Below are positions 27,266 to 37,319 of a stretch of 64,000 bases of DNA, piece by piece. How positions within the stretch are numbered: position 1 is the first letter of the stretch; each line of letters begins with the position of its first letter. The stretch is from assembly GCA_021776805.1 (NCBI GenBank), contig JAJFFD010000045.1:1-64000 (forward strand), given 5' to 3'. The notes below the pieces were generated by a model, which was given only the letters and a program-made list of their open reading frames with translations, searched no databases and was not told the origin of the DNA. Origin of the DNA: Planctomycetota bacterium. GTDB lineage: Bacteria; Planctomycetota; UBA1135; UBA2386. The position numbers and the translations under genes are program-made.

Positions 27266-28918
27266 ATGGCGTCGATCCCCTTCACCGGGAGGACGGAGCG
27301 AAGCAAGGACTCTTGGCATTGGGCGTTGCCGCTCCTGCCCATCGCGATCTCCGTTTTCTTGCTCTCCGCACTCACCTGGCAACGCACTCAGGGCGATCTG
27401 GGTGATGGTCTGCTGCCTGGCCTGGTGGTGGGCATGAGCGAGTTCCTCGGCTTCCAGCCGGCCTTCATGCTCTGCCTGCTGGTCATGGCCTGGTCCTCGA
27501 TCTGGTTCTTCAGTTCGCGAATCGAGAAGCCGGGATCCAGGGTGCTCAAGATCCTCGCCCTGACCCTCTGCCTGTCCATCTTGGTCAGTCTGAAGACTGA
27601 GGGTGTCAACCCGGAGCAAGGTGGAATCCTGGGCAGAGCTCTCGCCGGTAGACTCATGTATGTCTTCGGCTACACATTCACCAGCCTGCTGGTGGCTGTG
27701 GTTGGTATCGCCTTCTTCCTGCTGTCCACGGACTTCTTCTTCTACAGCTACTTCGAGGGGATCGGTCGGGATGCCAAGCGCAGCCAAACCAGTCTGGATG
27801 ACGAAGGCGTGGAGACGGCGACGGTGCAGGCCTTTGAAAGCTTGGCCGCCAAGTCGGTGGAGAGCAGCCTGCTGCTCGAGCCCCGACCCCTGGTGCGGGG
27901 CAAAGTGGAGTCCGGTCTGAGTGAGCCTGAGGCAAGTGAGCAAGAGGCAGGTGAACTGAGCCCGAGAGAGCGGCGGGCTGCCATGCGGCGCCGTGCTCCC
28001 AGAGGCCGCCCGACCCAGGTGATCGAAGAGGATCCCCTGGATCGCGTCTTCCCAGGTCCCCTCGAGACGACCGTTGCTGAGCAAGCGGTTGCTGACGAGC
28101 CCCTACTTGACTCCGAGGACTTGGAGATCGCGGCCCTTGCCGGGCTGGAAGATGATGTCGAGGACATCCGCGTAATCGAGCGACCCGCGTCTACGATCAA
28201 AGAGGAAGAGCCTGTCGCTGACGTGACCGCAGACTTCGAAATCGCGGTGGCCGAGATTTCGGAGGGCTTGGAAGCAGAGGAAGAGGAAGAGCTCGAAGAC
28301 GAAGCTGAGTTCGAAGACGAAGAAGACGAAGAAGAGTACGAGGAAGAGGAAGAGGAAGAGGGAGAGGAAGAGGAAGAGTACGAAGAAGACGAGGAGGAGG
28401 CTGAAGAAGAGGAAGAGGAGGAAGACGAGGAGGAAGACGAAGACGAAGACGAAGAGGAGTACGAGGAAGAGGAAGACGAGGAAGACGAAGAGGAGTACGA
28501 AGAAGTCGGGTTTGAAGAGGAAGAGGAAGAGTCTCCCGAAGAGGAGGCTGTTGAACTCGTTCTCGATGCGGGGGAGGAAGAGGAAGAGGCAGAGGAGGAA
28601 GAAGAGGACGCTGAAGAGGCTGAGGAGCTCGCTGTCGAGCCGACCGTCCTACTGCCCCGACCGCGACGCCACCCCAAGCGGCAGGGGAATCTATTTCCCA
28701 GCGCTGAGGGCGATGGGAACTTGGTCGATGAGGCAGCCCGTTTGGTCATCGCCAACGACCGCGCCTCTGCCAGTTTTCTGCGTCGAAGGCTGCGGATTAG
28801 CCGTCAGGAGGCCCTGGGGGTCATCGAGGCACTATCTCAAGAGGGAGTGGTCGACTGCGATGCCGGCGCGTCTCAGGGTCGGGTGATCATGGATCTGGCG
28901 CAGTGGGAGTCGCGCTAG
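27266..28918 (+). CDS. Motorless FtsK-like membrane protein with a gamma-type winged helix
   Basis: 550 residues; ATG 27266 is preceded by AGGGAGG at a five-base spacing (a GTG directly before it is in frame). The plan copies FtsK without its engine. Residues 20-160 hold four hydrophobic segments, including GGILGRALAGRLMYVFGYTF, typical of the FtsK N-terminal domain. About 335-455 is extremely acidic. Residues 482-548 resemble the FtsK gamma winged helix: DEAARLVIANDRASASFLRRRLRISRQEALGVIEALSQEGVV lines up with the matching region of the neighbouring FtsK. No Walker A or B is present and there is no room for a RecA-like domain. It may modulate FtsK, tether DNA to the membrane, or contact XerD. 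It lies 137 bases downstream of ftsK in the same direction. Confidence 0.85.
   Translation: MASIPFTGRTERSKDSWHWALPLLPIAISVFLLSALTWQRTQGDLGDGLLPGLVVGMSEFLGFQPAFMLCLLVMAWSSIWFFSSRIEKPGSRVLKILALTLCLSILVSLKTEGVNPEQGGILGRALAGRLMYVFGYTFTSLLVAVVGIAFFLLSTDFFFYSYFEGIGRDAKRSQTSLDDEGVETATVQAFESLAAKSVESSLLLEPRPLVRGKVESGLSEPEASEQEAGELSPRERRAAMRRRAPRGRPTQVIEEDPLDRVFPGPLETTVAEQAVADEPLLDSEDLEIAALAGLEDDVEDIRVIERPASTIKEEEPVADVTADFEIAVAEISEGLEAEEEEELEDEAEFEDEEDEEEYEEEEEEEGEEEEEYEEDEEEAEEEEEEEDEEEDEDEDEEEYEEEEDEEDEEEYEEVGFEEEEEESPEEEAVELVLDAGEEEEEAEEEEEDAEEAEELAVEPTVLLPRPRRHPKRQGNLFPSAEGDGNLVDEAARLVIANDRASASFLRRRLRISRQEALGVIEALSQEGVVDCDAGASQGRVIMDLAQWESR
28270..28633 (+). repeat. GAA/GAG/GAC low-complexity tract in the FtsK-like gene
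   Basis: Roughly 360 bases of Glu and Asp codons with scattered Tyr (GAGGAGTACGAG-type units recurring). It encodes the acidic linker. The antisense strand reads as a long poly-Ser frame, which is an artefact of this composition. Confidence 0.8.
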
Positions 28919-29194
28919 GACAGCAAGGCGCTGGACCTGCAGTTTTTTTTCTACGGCAAGCGCCGTTGCAGGGCCGGAAAGTCGCCAATTACACAGGTTG
29001 TCCACGGGTTCTCACGAGAACGCAGTCTTGCTTGCAAGTGCGAGGGAGGTCAATCTGCCTGACTGTGATCGGGACCTCGCCGATCGATGCGGTGAGCCTT
29101 GGCGGTGCGGGCCCTGTGTCTTCCAGAATCGCCGCAGAGAGGCAGTTTAGCGCATTCGCAGCAAGGATCATGGATATGGGAGGGGCTGGAACGA

Positions 29195-30547
29195 GTGGTT
29201 GACTTTCATCCGTCGACAGAGCAGCGCGGTGTGCCGAGAAGCGTCGAGGCGGAGCGCTCCGTCTTGGGGTCTCTTCTCCTCGATGCGAACTCCATCGCCG
29301 ATGTTTCGCAGAAGCTGCGCTCGGACGACTTCTATGTGCCGCAGCACAGGTTGATCTTCGAAAGCATCGTCGAGACCTACGACAAGAAGTACCAGGCGGA
29401 CCTGATCATGGTCCAGGAGACCCTCTCCCGACGCGGGCAGCTCGATGAGGCCGGTGGTCGTGAAGTGCTCTTGGAGCTCGCGGGCTGCGTGGTCTCGGCC
29501 GCAGGCGCCGACTATCACGCGGAGATCGTCCGGGAGAAGGCGATCCAAAGGAACCTACTGGAGACCTGCCTGGAGCTCTCCAGGCTGGCCTACGAGAACT
29601 CGGTGGATTCGCGGGATCTCCTGGATGAGGCCGAACGGCGGATCTTTGAGATCTCCCGGATGAACCTCGCCTCGGAAATCGACGGGATCGAGGCCATCCT
29701 GCAGAAGACCTTCGAGCGTATCGACTACTTCCGCTCCCAGGCCGGGGCGCCCACGGGTCTGGTCAGCGGCTACCACGATCTGGACGAGATGACCGGCGGT
29801 TTTCAGCCGGGGGAGCTGATCATCATCGCTGCCCGCCCGTCCATGGGTAAGACCAGCTTTGCCCTCAACCTTGCGGAGCGCATCGCACACAGTCGGGAAG
29901 GGGTGGTCATCTTCAGCCTGGAGATGTCCTCACAGCAGATTATCTCCAACATGTTGTGTTGTCGGTCGCAAGTCGACGGTCAGGCAGTTCGCCGTGGTCG
30001 GCTCACCGATGAGCAGTACCGTCGGCTCCAGGAGGAGGCAGCGGTGCTCTATGAGTCTCCGCTCTTCGTCGACGACAGTGCTGGTCTCTCGCCCACGGGC
30101 CTGCGGGCAAAGTGCCGGCGGCTCAGTCAAAAGCACGAGATCAAGATGATTATCATCGACTACCTCCAGCTCATGGCGACGGGCAAAAGAGAGGAGAGCA
30201 GGCAGCAGGAAATCGCTACCATCTCCCGGTCCATGAAGAGCCTTGCTCGGGAACTCAACGTGCCGGTTGTGGCGCTCTCCCAGCTGAATCGGGATGTCGA
30301 AAGCCGCGAAGATCACAGGCCGCGAATGAGCGACCTGCGTGAATCCGGGGCGATCGAGCAGGATGCGGATGTCATCATGCTTTTGCATCGCGAGGACTAC
30401 TTCAAGCGCACCGAAGAGAATGCAGGTCTGGCCCAATTGATCATCGCCAAGCAGAGAAACGGTCCTACCGGCGATGTCACCCTGCGCTTCTTCCGTGAGT
30501 TCATGCGCTTCGAGAGTTTTCAGCGACGGTCGGAGCCCATGAGCTAG
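29195..30547 (+). CDS. dnaB: Replicative DNA helicase DnaB
   Basis: 450 residues from GTG 29195, preceded by GGGAGGGG; the frame is open for 96 bases upstream, but those codons do not look like DnaB. The N-terminal primase-interacting domain (VPRSVEAERSVLGSLLLD, about 12-29) is followed by a RecA-fold ATPase: Walker A ARPSMGKTSFALN, EMSSQQI, IIIDYLQLM (Walker B), ALSQLNRDVE and LRESGAIEQDADVIMLLHR. It unwinds DNA at the replication fork as a hexamer. It has the usual length and no intein. Confidence 0.95.
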   Translation: MVDFHPSTEQRGVPRSVEAERSVLGSLLLDANSIADVSQKLRSDDFYVPQHRLIFESIVETYDKKYQADLIMVQETLSRRGQLDEAGGREVLLELAGCVVSAAGADYHAEIVREKAIQRNLLETCLELSRLAYENSVDSRDLLDEAERRIFEISRMNLASEIDGIEAILQKTFERIDYFRSQAGAPTGLVSGYHDLDEMTGGFQPGELIIIAARPSMGKTSFALNLAERIAHSREGVVIFSLEMSSQQIISNMLCCRSQVDGQAVRRGRLTDEQYRRLQEEAAVLYESPLFVDDSAGLSPTGLRAKCRRLSQKHEIKMIIIDYLQLMATGKREESRQQEIATISRSMKSLARELNVPVVALSQLNRDVESREDHRPRMSDLRESGAIEQDADVIMLLHREDYFKRTEENAGLAQLIIAKQRNGPTGDVTLRFFREFMRFESFQRRSEPMS

Positions 30548-30574
30548 CCGCTGCGTTCTGCGCAGAGACGCAGC

Positions 30575-33139
30575 ATGCCGGCCAGAGTGTCAAAAGAGAG
30601 ATCGACGTCGAGATGCCAGCAGGCGAGAGCCACGCTGGGCGCCGTCCTATGCTTCCTCTGGGCGGCGATTTCCCTCCCTGCCCAGAATCCCGGGCAGGAT
30701 CCTGCCGGGGCGCAGGATCCCCAGCAGCTGGTCCTGGCCGGCGAAGGGCAGATCGTGCGGGACATCGTGATCGAGCCGGCATCTGAGCCCAAGTCAGACC
30801 TGATCCTCCGCCTCCTGCGGACCAAGGTCGGCGAGCCTTTGCTGCGCGCCAACATCACCCAGGATGAGGAGACTCTCTGGACGGTCCTCAATTACCTGGC
30901 CGGTATCGAAGTCGAAGCTGTCGACGGCGGGGTGAGGGTTTTCTACGTCGTGCAGGCATCCCAGGCCTTCGATCAATTCGAGTTCAAGGGCCTGGATCAC
31001 TTCAAGGAAGCGGATGTGCGGGCCCTTCTCGGCCTGGGGCCCCGCAAGCGTATGAACCGCCTCACCGCTGAGCAGTACGCGGCCAACCTCGAGGCACGCT
31101 ATCGTCGCGATGGTTACGCCTTTGCCAAGGTGCGCTTGGATACGGATGAGTTGGCCAACAAGCTGACCTTCTTCGTCGATGAAGGTACCGAGGTAGAGAT
31201 CGGCAAGGTCTATTTCCGCGGCAACGCGACCTTCCCCGGTGACAATCCCTGGTATTGGTTCTTGGGTGATCAGACCCTGCTCGACAATTCTGGGATCAAG
31301 AGCCAGCCCTCGGGCTTTCTTACCGGCAGCCCCTACTCGGTGGAAATCGTCGAGGAGGATCTCGAGAACCTGCGCTTCTTCTACCGCAGTCGCGGCTTCC
31401 GTGATGCTGAGGTAGAGCTCGCCGGGCGTCGTTTCTATGACGACTTTTCGCTTGTCGATCTGACTTTCCGAATCATCGAAGGACCCCGCTACACGATCTC
31501 TAGGGTCGACTTGGAGCAGATTCCGCCGCCGGGTCAGGATTCACCTCTCTACTCCAAGGAGGAGGTGCTCGCGGAACTCAGGACGAAAGTGGGCGCCTTC
31601 TACGAGTACGAAGTGATCGCCCGTGACAATCTGGGCATCGAGGAGTTCTACGGCAAGCGGGGTCATCCACCGGCCAATCGATACGGGCGGAACCTACAGA
31701 ACGCATTCGAGGCTCTCGAGCCTTCCGAACTCATCGACTTCGAAAACCACGAGATTGATCTGACCTTCCGCATTCGCGAGGGAACGCCCAAGATCCTGCG
31801 TGACGTGAAGATCAGCGGTAATCGCTTCACTGAGGATCGGGTCATCAGGCGGCGGGTTCTCGTGTATCCCGGTGAGATCATCGATATCCCGCGAGTGCAG
31901 CGGTCGATCAACTCCCTCGACTCCCTGCGCTACTTCCTCGATCCGGAGGACTTCAGTGGTGTTCGATTCGAGATGGAGCAAGTGCCAGGGGAGCCGGACC
32001 TGGTGGACCTGGGAGTTGCGGTCAACGAGGGGGATACGGGGCAGTTCTCCTGGGGCGCTGGGCTCAGCACCGGTGCCGGTGTGCAAGGGCGCTTTCAGTT
32101 CATCAAGCGCAACTTCGACATCACCAGTCTTCCTTCAACCTGGGCTCCCATCGGCCTGATCGGCGAAGTGGCACGCAACGAGGCCTTTCATGGTGCCGGG
32201 CAGGAGCTCGAATTGCTGCTGGCACCCGGCACAGAACTGAGTCTCTTTCAGGTGCGCTTTACCGATCCGGACATCTTTCGGCGGCATGTGAACACCATCG
32301 GTCTGGGTGTCGATGCCTTCCGCAATATCGTCTTCCGCGATACTTATGACGCCGACTCTCTCGGTGCCCAGGTCAGCCTCTCGCGGAATTTTACCGAGCA
32401 CACCAGCGTCACTCTTTCCTTCTTGCAGCAGACCACGGATATCGACGATATCGACCCCAATGCCCCGACGATCGTCTGGAATGCGGAGGGCAAGACGGAG
32501 ATGCGTGGTCCGCGGATCGATATCCGTTACAGCGATGTCGACTTCCCTCTGCAGCCATCCAAGGGCCTTGACGTGCGCGCCTACTATGAAGTCATCGGCG
32601 GACCCTTCGGCGGGCAGACCAATTTCTTCACGACCGGCATCGGAGTGGACTACTACCACCCACTGCATCGGGATTCCCTGGATCGAGCTCACGTCCTTTA
32701 CCTGCACAACCGATTCGATTTCGGGCAGGCCTTCCGCAACGATCACGATCTCTACGTGAACAACCGTTGGTACATGGGCGGCAGCAATCTCCGCGGTTTT
32801 GATCAGCGCAAGGCTGGGCCCACTCAATTCGAGGAGCCTCTGGGCGGTGAGGCGAGATACCTGGCTGGAGCCGAGTACCGCTTCCCCCTCGTCTCCAACA
32901 AGAGCCAGAGTGGGCTGCGGGAGCAGGAATTCCTCCGGGGGGTCGTGTTCACCGACTTCGGTCTCTTGGGCACCAGGCTCAACGACTCCTCGTTCACCGA
33001 ACCACGCATGAGCGTAGGCTTCGGCCTGCGGATCACGGTTCCCCTGCTGGGCGTGCCTATAGCCCTGGATCTGGCCTGGCCCATCCGCAAGCAAGACACG
33101 GACGAGCAGCGGCAATTCTTCTTCAGCCTCAGCCGCTGA
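30575..33139 (+). CDS. bamA: Outer membrane assembly factor BamA (Omp85)
   Basis: 854 residues. A signal peptide (hydrophobic core about 22-34, ending LPA-Q) precedes a series of POTRA domains (about 50-450; the unit marks VRVFYVVQASQAFDQFEFKG, LTFFVDEGTEVEIGKVYFRGN and LTFRIREGTPKILRDVKISGN are visible) and a C-terminal 16-strand barrel. The conserved RGF of strand 6 loop is at R740-F742 in GGSNLRGFDQ. The last residue is not the usual aromatic but the final strand ends FFFSLSR. It inserts beta-barrel proteins, here presumably including the TolC-like protein and perhaps the secretins in this window. Closely follows dnaB; whether they share a transcript is unclear. Confidence 0.93.
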   Translation: MPARVSKERSTSRCQQARATLGAVLCFLWAAISLPAQNPGQDPAGAQDPQQLVLAGEGQIVRDIVIEPASEPKSDLILRLLRTKVGEPLLRANITQDEETLWTVLNYLAGIEVEAVDGGVRVFYVVQASQAFDQFEFKGLDHFKEADVRALLGLGPRKRMNRLTAEQYAANLEARYRRDGYAFAKVRLDTDELANKLTFFVDEGTEVEIGKVYFRGNATFPGDNPWYWFLGDQTLLDNSGIKSQPSGFLTGSPYSVEIVEEDLENLRFFYRSRGFRDAEVELAGRRFYDDFSLVDLTFRIIEGPRYTISRVDLEQIPPPGQDSPLYSKEEVLAELRTKVGAFYEYEVIARDNLGIEEFYGKRGHPPANRYGRNLQNAFEALEPSELIDFENHEIDLTFRIREGTPKILRDVKISGNRFTEDRVIRRRVLVYPGEIIDIPRVQRSINSLDSLRYFLDPEDFSGVRFEMEQVPGEPDLVDLGVAVNEGDTGQFSWGAGLSTGAGVQGRFQFIKRNFDITSLPSTWAPIGLIGEVARNEAFHGAGQELELLLAPGTELSLFQVRFTDPDIFRRHVNTIGLGVDAFRNIVFRDTYDADSLGAQVSLSRNFTEHTSVTLSFLQQTTDIDDIDPNAPTIVWNAEGKTEMRGPRIDIRYSDVDFPLQPSKGLDVRAYYEVIGGPFGGQTNFFTTGIGVDYYHPLHRDSLDRAHVLYLHNRFDFGQAFRNDHDLYVNNRWYMGGSNLRGFDQRKAGPTQFEEPLGGEARYLAGAEYRFPLVSNKSQSGLREQEFLRGVVFTDFGLLGTRLNDSSFTEPRMSVGFGLRITVPLLGVPIALDLAWPIRKQDTDEQRQFFFSLSR

Positions 33140-33188
33140 TAGCAGTCCGATATGGCGGTGACCTGCCGGTCTTGGTTAAGTGTCCCGC

Positions 33189-34724
33189 ATGCCCCCTGTT
33201 GCTCTCGGTGCCAAGAATCTGACTCTCGCTGACTGTGTCGCCCTGTCGAAGCTGGGCACAGACCTGCGCTTCGACAAGTCTGTGGCCGCCAAGGTGCGGG
33301 CCTCACGCCGAGTGGTCGAGGCGGCGGTGGCAGATGGTCGCTCGGTCTACGGGGTGAACACAGGCTTCGGCAAGCTGTCCAGCGTGCCCATCCCCAGAGA
33401 AAAGCTCGCGACCTTGCAGAGCAATCTTCTCCTAAGTCATGCCTGCGGCATGGGTGAAGCTCTGCCCTTGGAAGTAAGTCGACTCGCCTTCGCCCTGCGC
33501 ATGAACGCGCTCTGTCTGGGTTGCTCAGGGGTGCGCATGGAACTCCTGAAGCTCATGCGGGAGTTCTACAATGCGGACTTGGTGCCGGTCATTCCCTCGC
33601 TCGGATCCGTGGGAGCTTCTGGCGACCTGGCGCCACTCGCGCACATGGCCTTGCCGCTTATCGGCAGGGGAGAGGTTCATGACGGTCGACGGCGCATCTC
33701 AGGCATGGCAGCCCTGAAGAGAATCGGCGCTGAGCCCATCCTGCTGAGCGCGAAGGAAGGGCTGGCACTGATCAACGGCACCCAGATCATGACGGCCCTC
33801 GGGATGATTGTGCTGCATCAAGCCCTGCTCCTGGGTAAGGCCTCCGATATCGCTTGCGCCATGACTCTGGAGGCATTGCGCGGCACGGACCGGCCCTTCG
33901 TCGCCGCCGTCCATGCGGCGAGACCACATCCAGGTCAGCAGAGGACCGCCGCGAACCTGCGCGCTCTCTTGCGCGGCTCGAAGATCCTGCCGAGTCATGC
34001 GGACTGCGGGAAGGTGCAGGATGCCTATTCTCTGCGCTGTTCTCCGCAGGTGCATGGGGCGGCCAAGGAGTCCTTCGAATTCGCCCGCTCGGTTCTCGAG
34101 GTTGAGGCAAACTCGGTCACGGACAACCCCTTGGTTTTTGCAGACGGCGAGGTGGTATCCGCCGGCAACTTCCACGGTCAGCCGGTCAGTCAGGCGCTGG
34201 ACTTCTTGACGATCTCCGCTGCGACTCTGGCGAACATCAGTGAGCGGCGCACGGAGAACCTGGTGAATCCGGATGTCTCCGGCCTGCCCGCCTTTCTCGC
34301 CGTCAGCCCGGGATTGGAGAGCGGCATGATGATCCCGCAGGTGGTGGCGGCAGCTCTGGTCTCCGAGAACAAGACCCTCGCTCATCCTGCCAGCGTGGAT
34401 TCGGTGCCGACCTCCGCTAATCGCGAGGACCACGTATCCATGGGGGTCACCGCCGCTCGGCATGCCAGCATGGTGGTGGAGAACGCCACCAAGGTGCTCG
34501 GCATCGAGCTGGTCGCCGCTGCTGCTGGTCTGGACTGTGGGGAGCCGCTGGCTCCAGGCCGTGGCGTTGCCGCTGCCTATGCGGCAGTCCGGGCGCGGGT
34601 GCCTGCCCTGAAGGGCGATCGAATCCTGGCCGGGGACCTGGAGAACGCCGCCGACCTTGTTCGCTCCGGATCCCTCTCCAGAGCCGTTGAGAAGAAGACC
34701 GGAGCCCTGGAACCAAGATCATGA
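33189..34724 (+). CDS. hutH: Histidine ammonia-lyase HutH
   Basis: 511 residues from ATG 33189 (a GTG at 33180 is in frame; neither has a clear ribosome site). The MIO cofactor forms from Ala-Ser-Gly within [12 protein letters not shown], at A143-S144-G145, the same place as in characterised HALs. Other marks are [10 protein letters not shown] and [15 protein letters not shown]. It converts L-histidine to urocanate and ammonia. The stop overlaps the start of hutU (ATGA), so the two first steps of histidine breakdown are made together. Confidence 0.95.
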   Translation: MPPVALGAKNLTLADCVALSKLGTDLRFDKSVAAKVRASRRVVEAAVADGRSVYGVNTGFGKLSSVPIPREKLATLQSNLLLSHACGMGEALPLEVSRLAFALRMNALCLGCSGVRMELLKLMREFYNADLVPVIPSLGSVGASGDLAPLAHMALPLIGRGEVHDGRRRISGMAALKRIGAEPILLSAKEGLALINGTQIMTALGMIVLHQALLLGKASDIACAMTLEALRGTDRPFVAAVHAARPHPGQQRTAANLRALLRGSKILPSHADCGKVQDAYSLRCSPQVHGAAKESFEFARSVLEVEANSVTDNPLVFADGEVVSAGNFHGQPVSQALDFLTISAATLANISERRTENLVNPDVSGLPAFLAVSPGLESGMMIPQVVAAALVSENKTLAHPASVDSVPTSANREDHVSMGVTAARHASMVVENATKVLGIELVAAAAGLDCGEPLAPGRGVAAAYAAVRARVPALKGDRILAGDLENAADLVRSGSLSRAVEKKTGALEPRS

Positions 34725-36376
34725 GCAAGACCTACCGCGCTCCCCGAGGCAGCGAGTTGAGCTGCGCGAATTGGCAGATCGAAGCCGCCTATCGCATGCT
34801 GCAGAACAATCTGGATCCGGAAGTCGCCGAGGAGCCCAGCCGTCTGGTCGTGTATGGCGGCTCGGGAAAGGCCGCACGCAATCACGAGGCCCTCGAAGAC
34901 ATCCTGACGACCTTGCGACGACTCGACCCGGATGAAACCATGCTGGTTCAATCCGGCAAGTGCGTCGGAGTCTTCAGAACCCACAGCGATGCGCCCCGTG
35001 TGCTCATTGCGAACAGCAATCTGGTGGGTGACTGGGCCAATTGGGAGGAGTTCCGTCGACTCGAGGACAAGGGGCTGACCATGTTTGGCCAGATGACCGC
35101 CGGTTCATGGATCTACATTGGCAGTCAAGGCATCGTGCAGGGCACCTACGAGACTTTCGCCGTTGCTGCCCGCCGCCACTTCGATGCGGACTTATCAGGC
35201 AGACTGGTGGTCACCGCAGGCCTGGGGGGTATGGGCGGCGCGCAGCCACTGGCAGTCACCATGGCCGCCGGTGTTTGCCTGGCCGCGGAGGTCGACGCGG
35301 AGCGCATCCGCAAGCGCTTGGAGACGCGCTACCTCGACCATCTGGCCAAGGACTTGGACGCGGGGATCGATCTCGCTCTGCAGAAGAAGGCGGCGGGCGA
35401 GCCCTACTCGATCGCCGTGAACTGCAACGCGACCGAACTTCTCGCCGCATTGCTCGCCCGCGAGGTGGTCCCGGATTTTCTCACCGACCAGACCAGTGCC
35501 CACGACATGCTCAACGGTTACGTGCCCGACGGAATGCCCCTGGCGCAAGCTGTGGAGCTCCGGAAGGAGGATCCTAGGGCCTACCTGGCCAGGGCCAATG
35601 ACACGGTTGCGCGCCATGTGCAGGCCATGCTGGATCTACAGAGCCGAGGGGCGATCAGCTTCGACTACGGCAACAACATCCGCACGGAAGCCAGAGATGC
35701 GGGAGTTACCGATGCCTTCCGGATCCCCGGATTCGTGCCCGAGTACATTCGTCCGCAATTCTGTGAGGGGCGCGGACCCTTCCGTTGGGTGGCGCTCAGC
35801 GGCGAGGCGGCGGACATTCATCGTACCGATGAGCTTCTCTTGGAGATGTTCGCCGGTCGGGTCGAGCTCGAGACCTGGATCGAGAAGGCCCGTGAGCAGA
35901 TCGCCTTCCAGGGTCTGCCTGCCCGCATCTGTTGGCTAGGCTACGGCGAGCGCGATGCCTTCGCCCTGCGCGTGAACGAGTTGGTTGCCAGCGGCGAGAT
36001 CTCAGCGCCCATCGTATTCGGCCGCGATCACCTGGACTGTGGGTCCGTCGCCTCTCCCTACCGTGAGACCGAGGCCATGCTGGACGGATCGGATGCCATT
36101 GCCGACTGGCCTCTGCTCAACGCCATGTTGAGTACCGCCGGTGGGGCCACCTGGGTTTCGATTCATCACGGTGGAGGGGTGGGCATCGGACGTTCCATTC
36201 ACGCTGGTCAGGTCACCGTGGCGGATGGCAGCGAGGCCGCCGGGCGTCGATTGCAGCTGGTCCTGCGGAACGATCCTGGGATAGGCGTGGCCAGGCACGC
36301 GGACGCGGGCTACGACTTGGCAGCGAAGGTGGCCCGGGAGCGCCGGGTGGATCTCGGTGGACCCAATAAACCCTGA
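34721..36376 (+). CDS. hutU: Urocanate hydratase HutU
   Basis: 551 residues, the usual length. Conserved stretches are [59 protein letters not shown] (NAD-binding), [20 protein letters not shown] and [16 protein letters not shown]. With tightly bound NAD it turns urocanate into imidazolonepropionate. HutI and formiminoglutamate hydrolase genes are not in this window. Confidence 0.96.
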   Translation: MSKTYRAPRGSELSCANWQIEAAYRMLQNNLDPEVAEEPSRLVVYGGSGKAARNHEALEDILTTLRRLDPDETMLVQSGKCVGVFRTHSDAPRVLIANSNLVGDWANWEEFRRLEDKGLTMFGQMTAGSWIYIGSQGIVQGTYETFAVAARRHFDADLSGRLVVTAGLGGMGGAQPLAVTMAAGVCLAAEVDAERIRKRLETRYLDHLAKDLDAGIDLALQKKAAGEPYSIAVNCNATELLAALLAREVVPDFLTDQTSAHDMLNGYVPDGMPLAQAVELRKEDPRAYLARANDTVARHVQAMLDLQSRGAISFDYGNNIRTEARDAGVTDAFRIPGFVPEYIRPQFCEGRGPFRWVALSGEAADIHRTDELLLEMFAGRVELETWIEKAREQIAFQGLPARICWLGYGERDAFALRVNELVASGEISAPIVFGRDHLDCGSVASPYRETEAMLDGSDAIADWPLLNAMLSTAGGATWVSIHHGGGVGIGRSIHAGQVTVADGSEAAGRRLQLVLRNDPGIGVARHADAGYDLAAKVARERRVDLGGPNKP

Positions 36377-36537
36377 GTCCCATCCGGTGGGGAGTTCGAG
36401 ACTGGGGCTTTATGGCGGAGGAGCGAATTTGTAGGCTGTCCACCGCAAGTCTCTCCCAGGGGGGTTAACCTCCTCCAGAGCCTGCGCCATAACTTCTATG
36501 CGGCGGGCGGAGAGACCTTAGGAAGGAAACTGTCAGG

Positions 36538-37308
36538 ATGTTTCGGCGCAAAGCAGAGAAGCAAGACGAAGCCGGCGAAGTGCCGAAGATCAACGAGGAC
36601 ATGATGGTCATCGTCGATCAGGCGGTGAACCCATTCCTGGTCCTCTTTCACGACCCGATCAGTTTCCGTGCAGAGCAGATCCGAGCTCTACGCAACCAAC
36701 TGATTGCGCTCAATTCCGATGGGGCCGCCAAGACGCTGGTGGTGACCTCGGCAATCAAAGGTGAAGGCAAGACCGTCACTGCGATCAACCTGGCTTTGGC
36801 CTTCGCAGAGCTGGATCGCCAGTCGGTGTTGCTTGTGGACGCGGACATGCGCCGGCCATCAGTGGAGAACTACCTCAATCTGAGCCCGCATGCTGGCCTC
36901 TCTGACCTCTTCCTCGATCGCGTCAGCTTCGACGACTCGATCCGGAGTTCAGGAACGCGCAACCTGTCCATCTTGGGGGCGGGAACGCGTATGGCGGCGC
37001 CCTCCGAGTTGCTCACCGGCAGCCGACTGGAGCAGCTCTTCGACCGTGCCAAGGAGCGCTTTCAGTACGTGGTCATCGATACCCCACCGGTGCTCCCCGC
37101 GACCGACGCCAGCGTCATCGCGTCGCGAGCGGATGGCACTCTCCTTACCGTGCGACTCGAGCACTCACAGAAGAAGCAGTCCAAGGACGCGATCCGATAC
37201 CTGCAGGATCTCGGAGCGAACATGCTCGGGACCTTTGTTACCGAGGTCCGAGGTGCCGATCCGGACTCTGATCCAACCTTCCGCTACGAGGCCCTCGAGG
37301 AACCCTAG
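36538..37308 (+). CDS. CpsD/BY-kinase-like P-loop ATPase (MinD/ParA superfamily) of the actin cassette
   Basis: 256 residues, cytoplasmic, with GGAAGGAA before the ATG. The fold is that of CpsD/CapB tyrosine kinases: the leader PISFRAEQIRALRNQL, Walker A SAIKGEGKTV (K78), Walker A' VLLVDADMRRP (D101, D103) and Walker B YVVIDTPPV (D181). BY-kinases usually end in a tyrosine cluster; only one tyrosine lies in the last 15 residues, and there is no membrane partner (Wzz-type) or polysaccharide gene nearby. It may therefore act as a ParA/MinD-like spatial switch rather than a kinase. It heads a three-gene run with a coiled-coil protein and a MamK-like actin, 11 and 23 bases apart. The function in this setting is inference. 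Confidence 0.82.
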   Translation: MFRRKAEKQDEAGEVPKINEDMMVIVDQAVNPFLVLFHDPISFRAEQIRALRNQLIALNSDGAAKTLVVTSAIKGEGKTVTAINLALAFAELDRQSVLLVDADMRRPSVENYLNLSPHAGLSDLFLDRVSFDDSIRSSGTRNLSILGAGTRMAAPSELLTGSRLEQLFDRAKERFQYVVIDTPPVLPATDASVIASRADGTLLTVRLEHSQKKQSKDAIRYLQDLGANMLGTFVTEVRGADPDSDPTFRYEALEEP

Positions 37309-37319
37309 CCTTGGGAAAG

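Noticed and set aside
27748-28755. Minus-strand frame of 335 codons rich in serine
   Set aside because: It is the complement of the GAA/GAG tract of the FtsK-like gene; poly-Ser comes from TTC/CTC-type codons and there is no domain or ribosome site.
28943-28950. Run of eight T after the FtsK-like gene as terminator
   Set aside because: No stable stem directly precedes it; the nearby ACGGC/GCCGT hairpin lies after, not before, the T run.
28985-29015. DnaA-box-like TTGTCCACG near dnaB, possible origin
   Set aside because: A single site with several mismatches to TTATCCACA, no cluster, no A+T-rich unwinding region and no dnaA gene.
29170-29202. Ten-codon frame ending at the dnaB start, possible leader peptide
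   Set aside because: Too short to judge, no coding bias; overlap with the dnaB ribosome site is likely chance.
36538-37308. Polysaccharide export tyrosine kinase as the plain reading
   Set aside because: The fold fits, but no Wzz, Wza or glycosyltransferase genes are near and the terminal tyrosine cluster is missing, so I did not assign capsule export.
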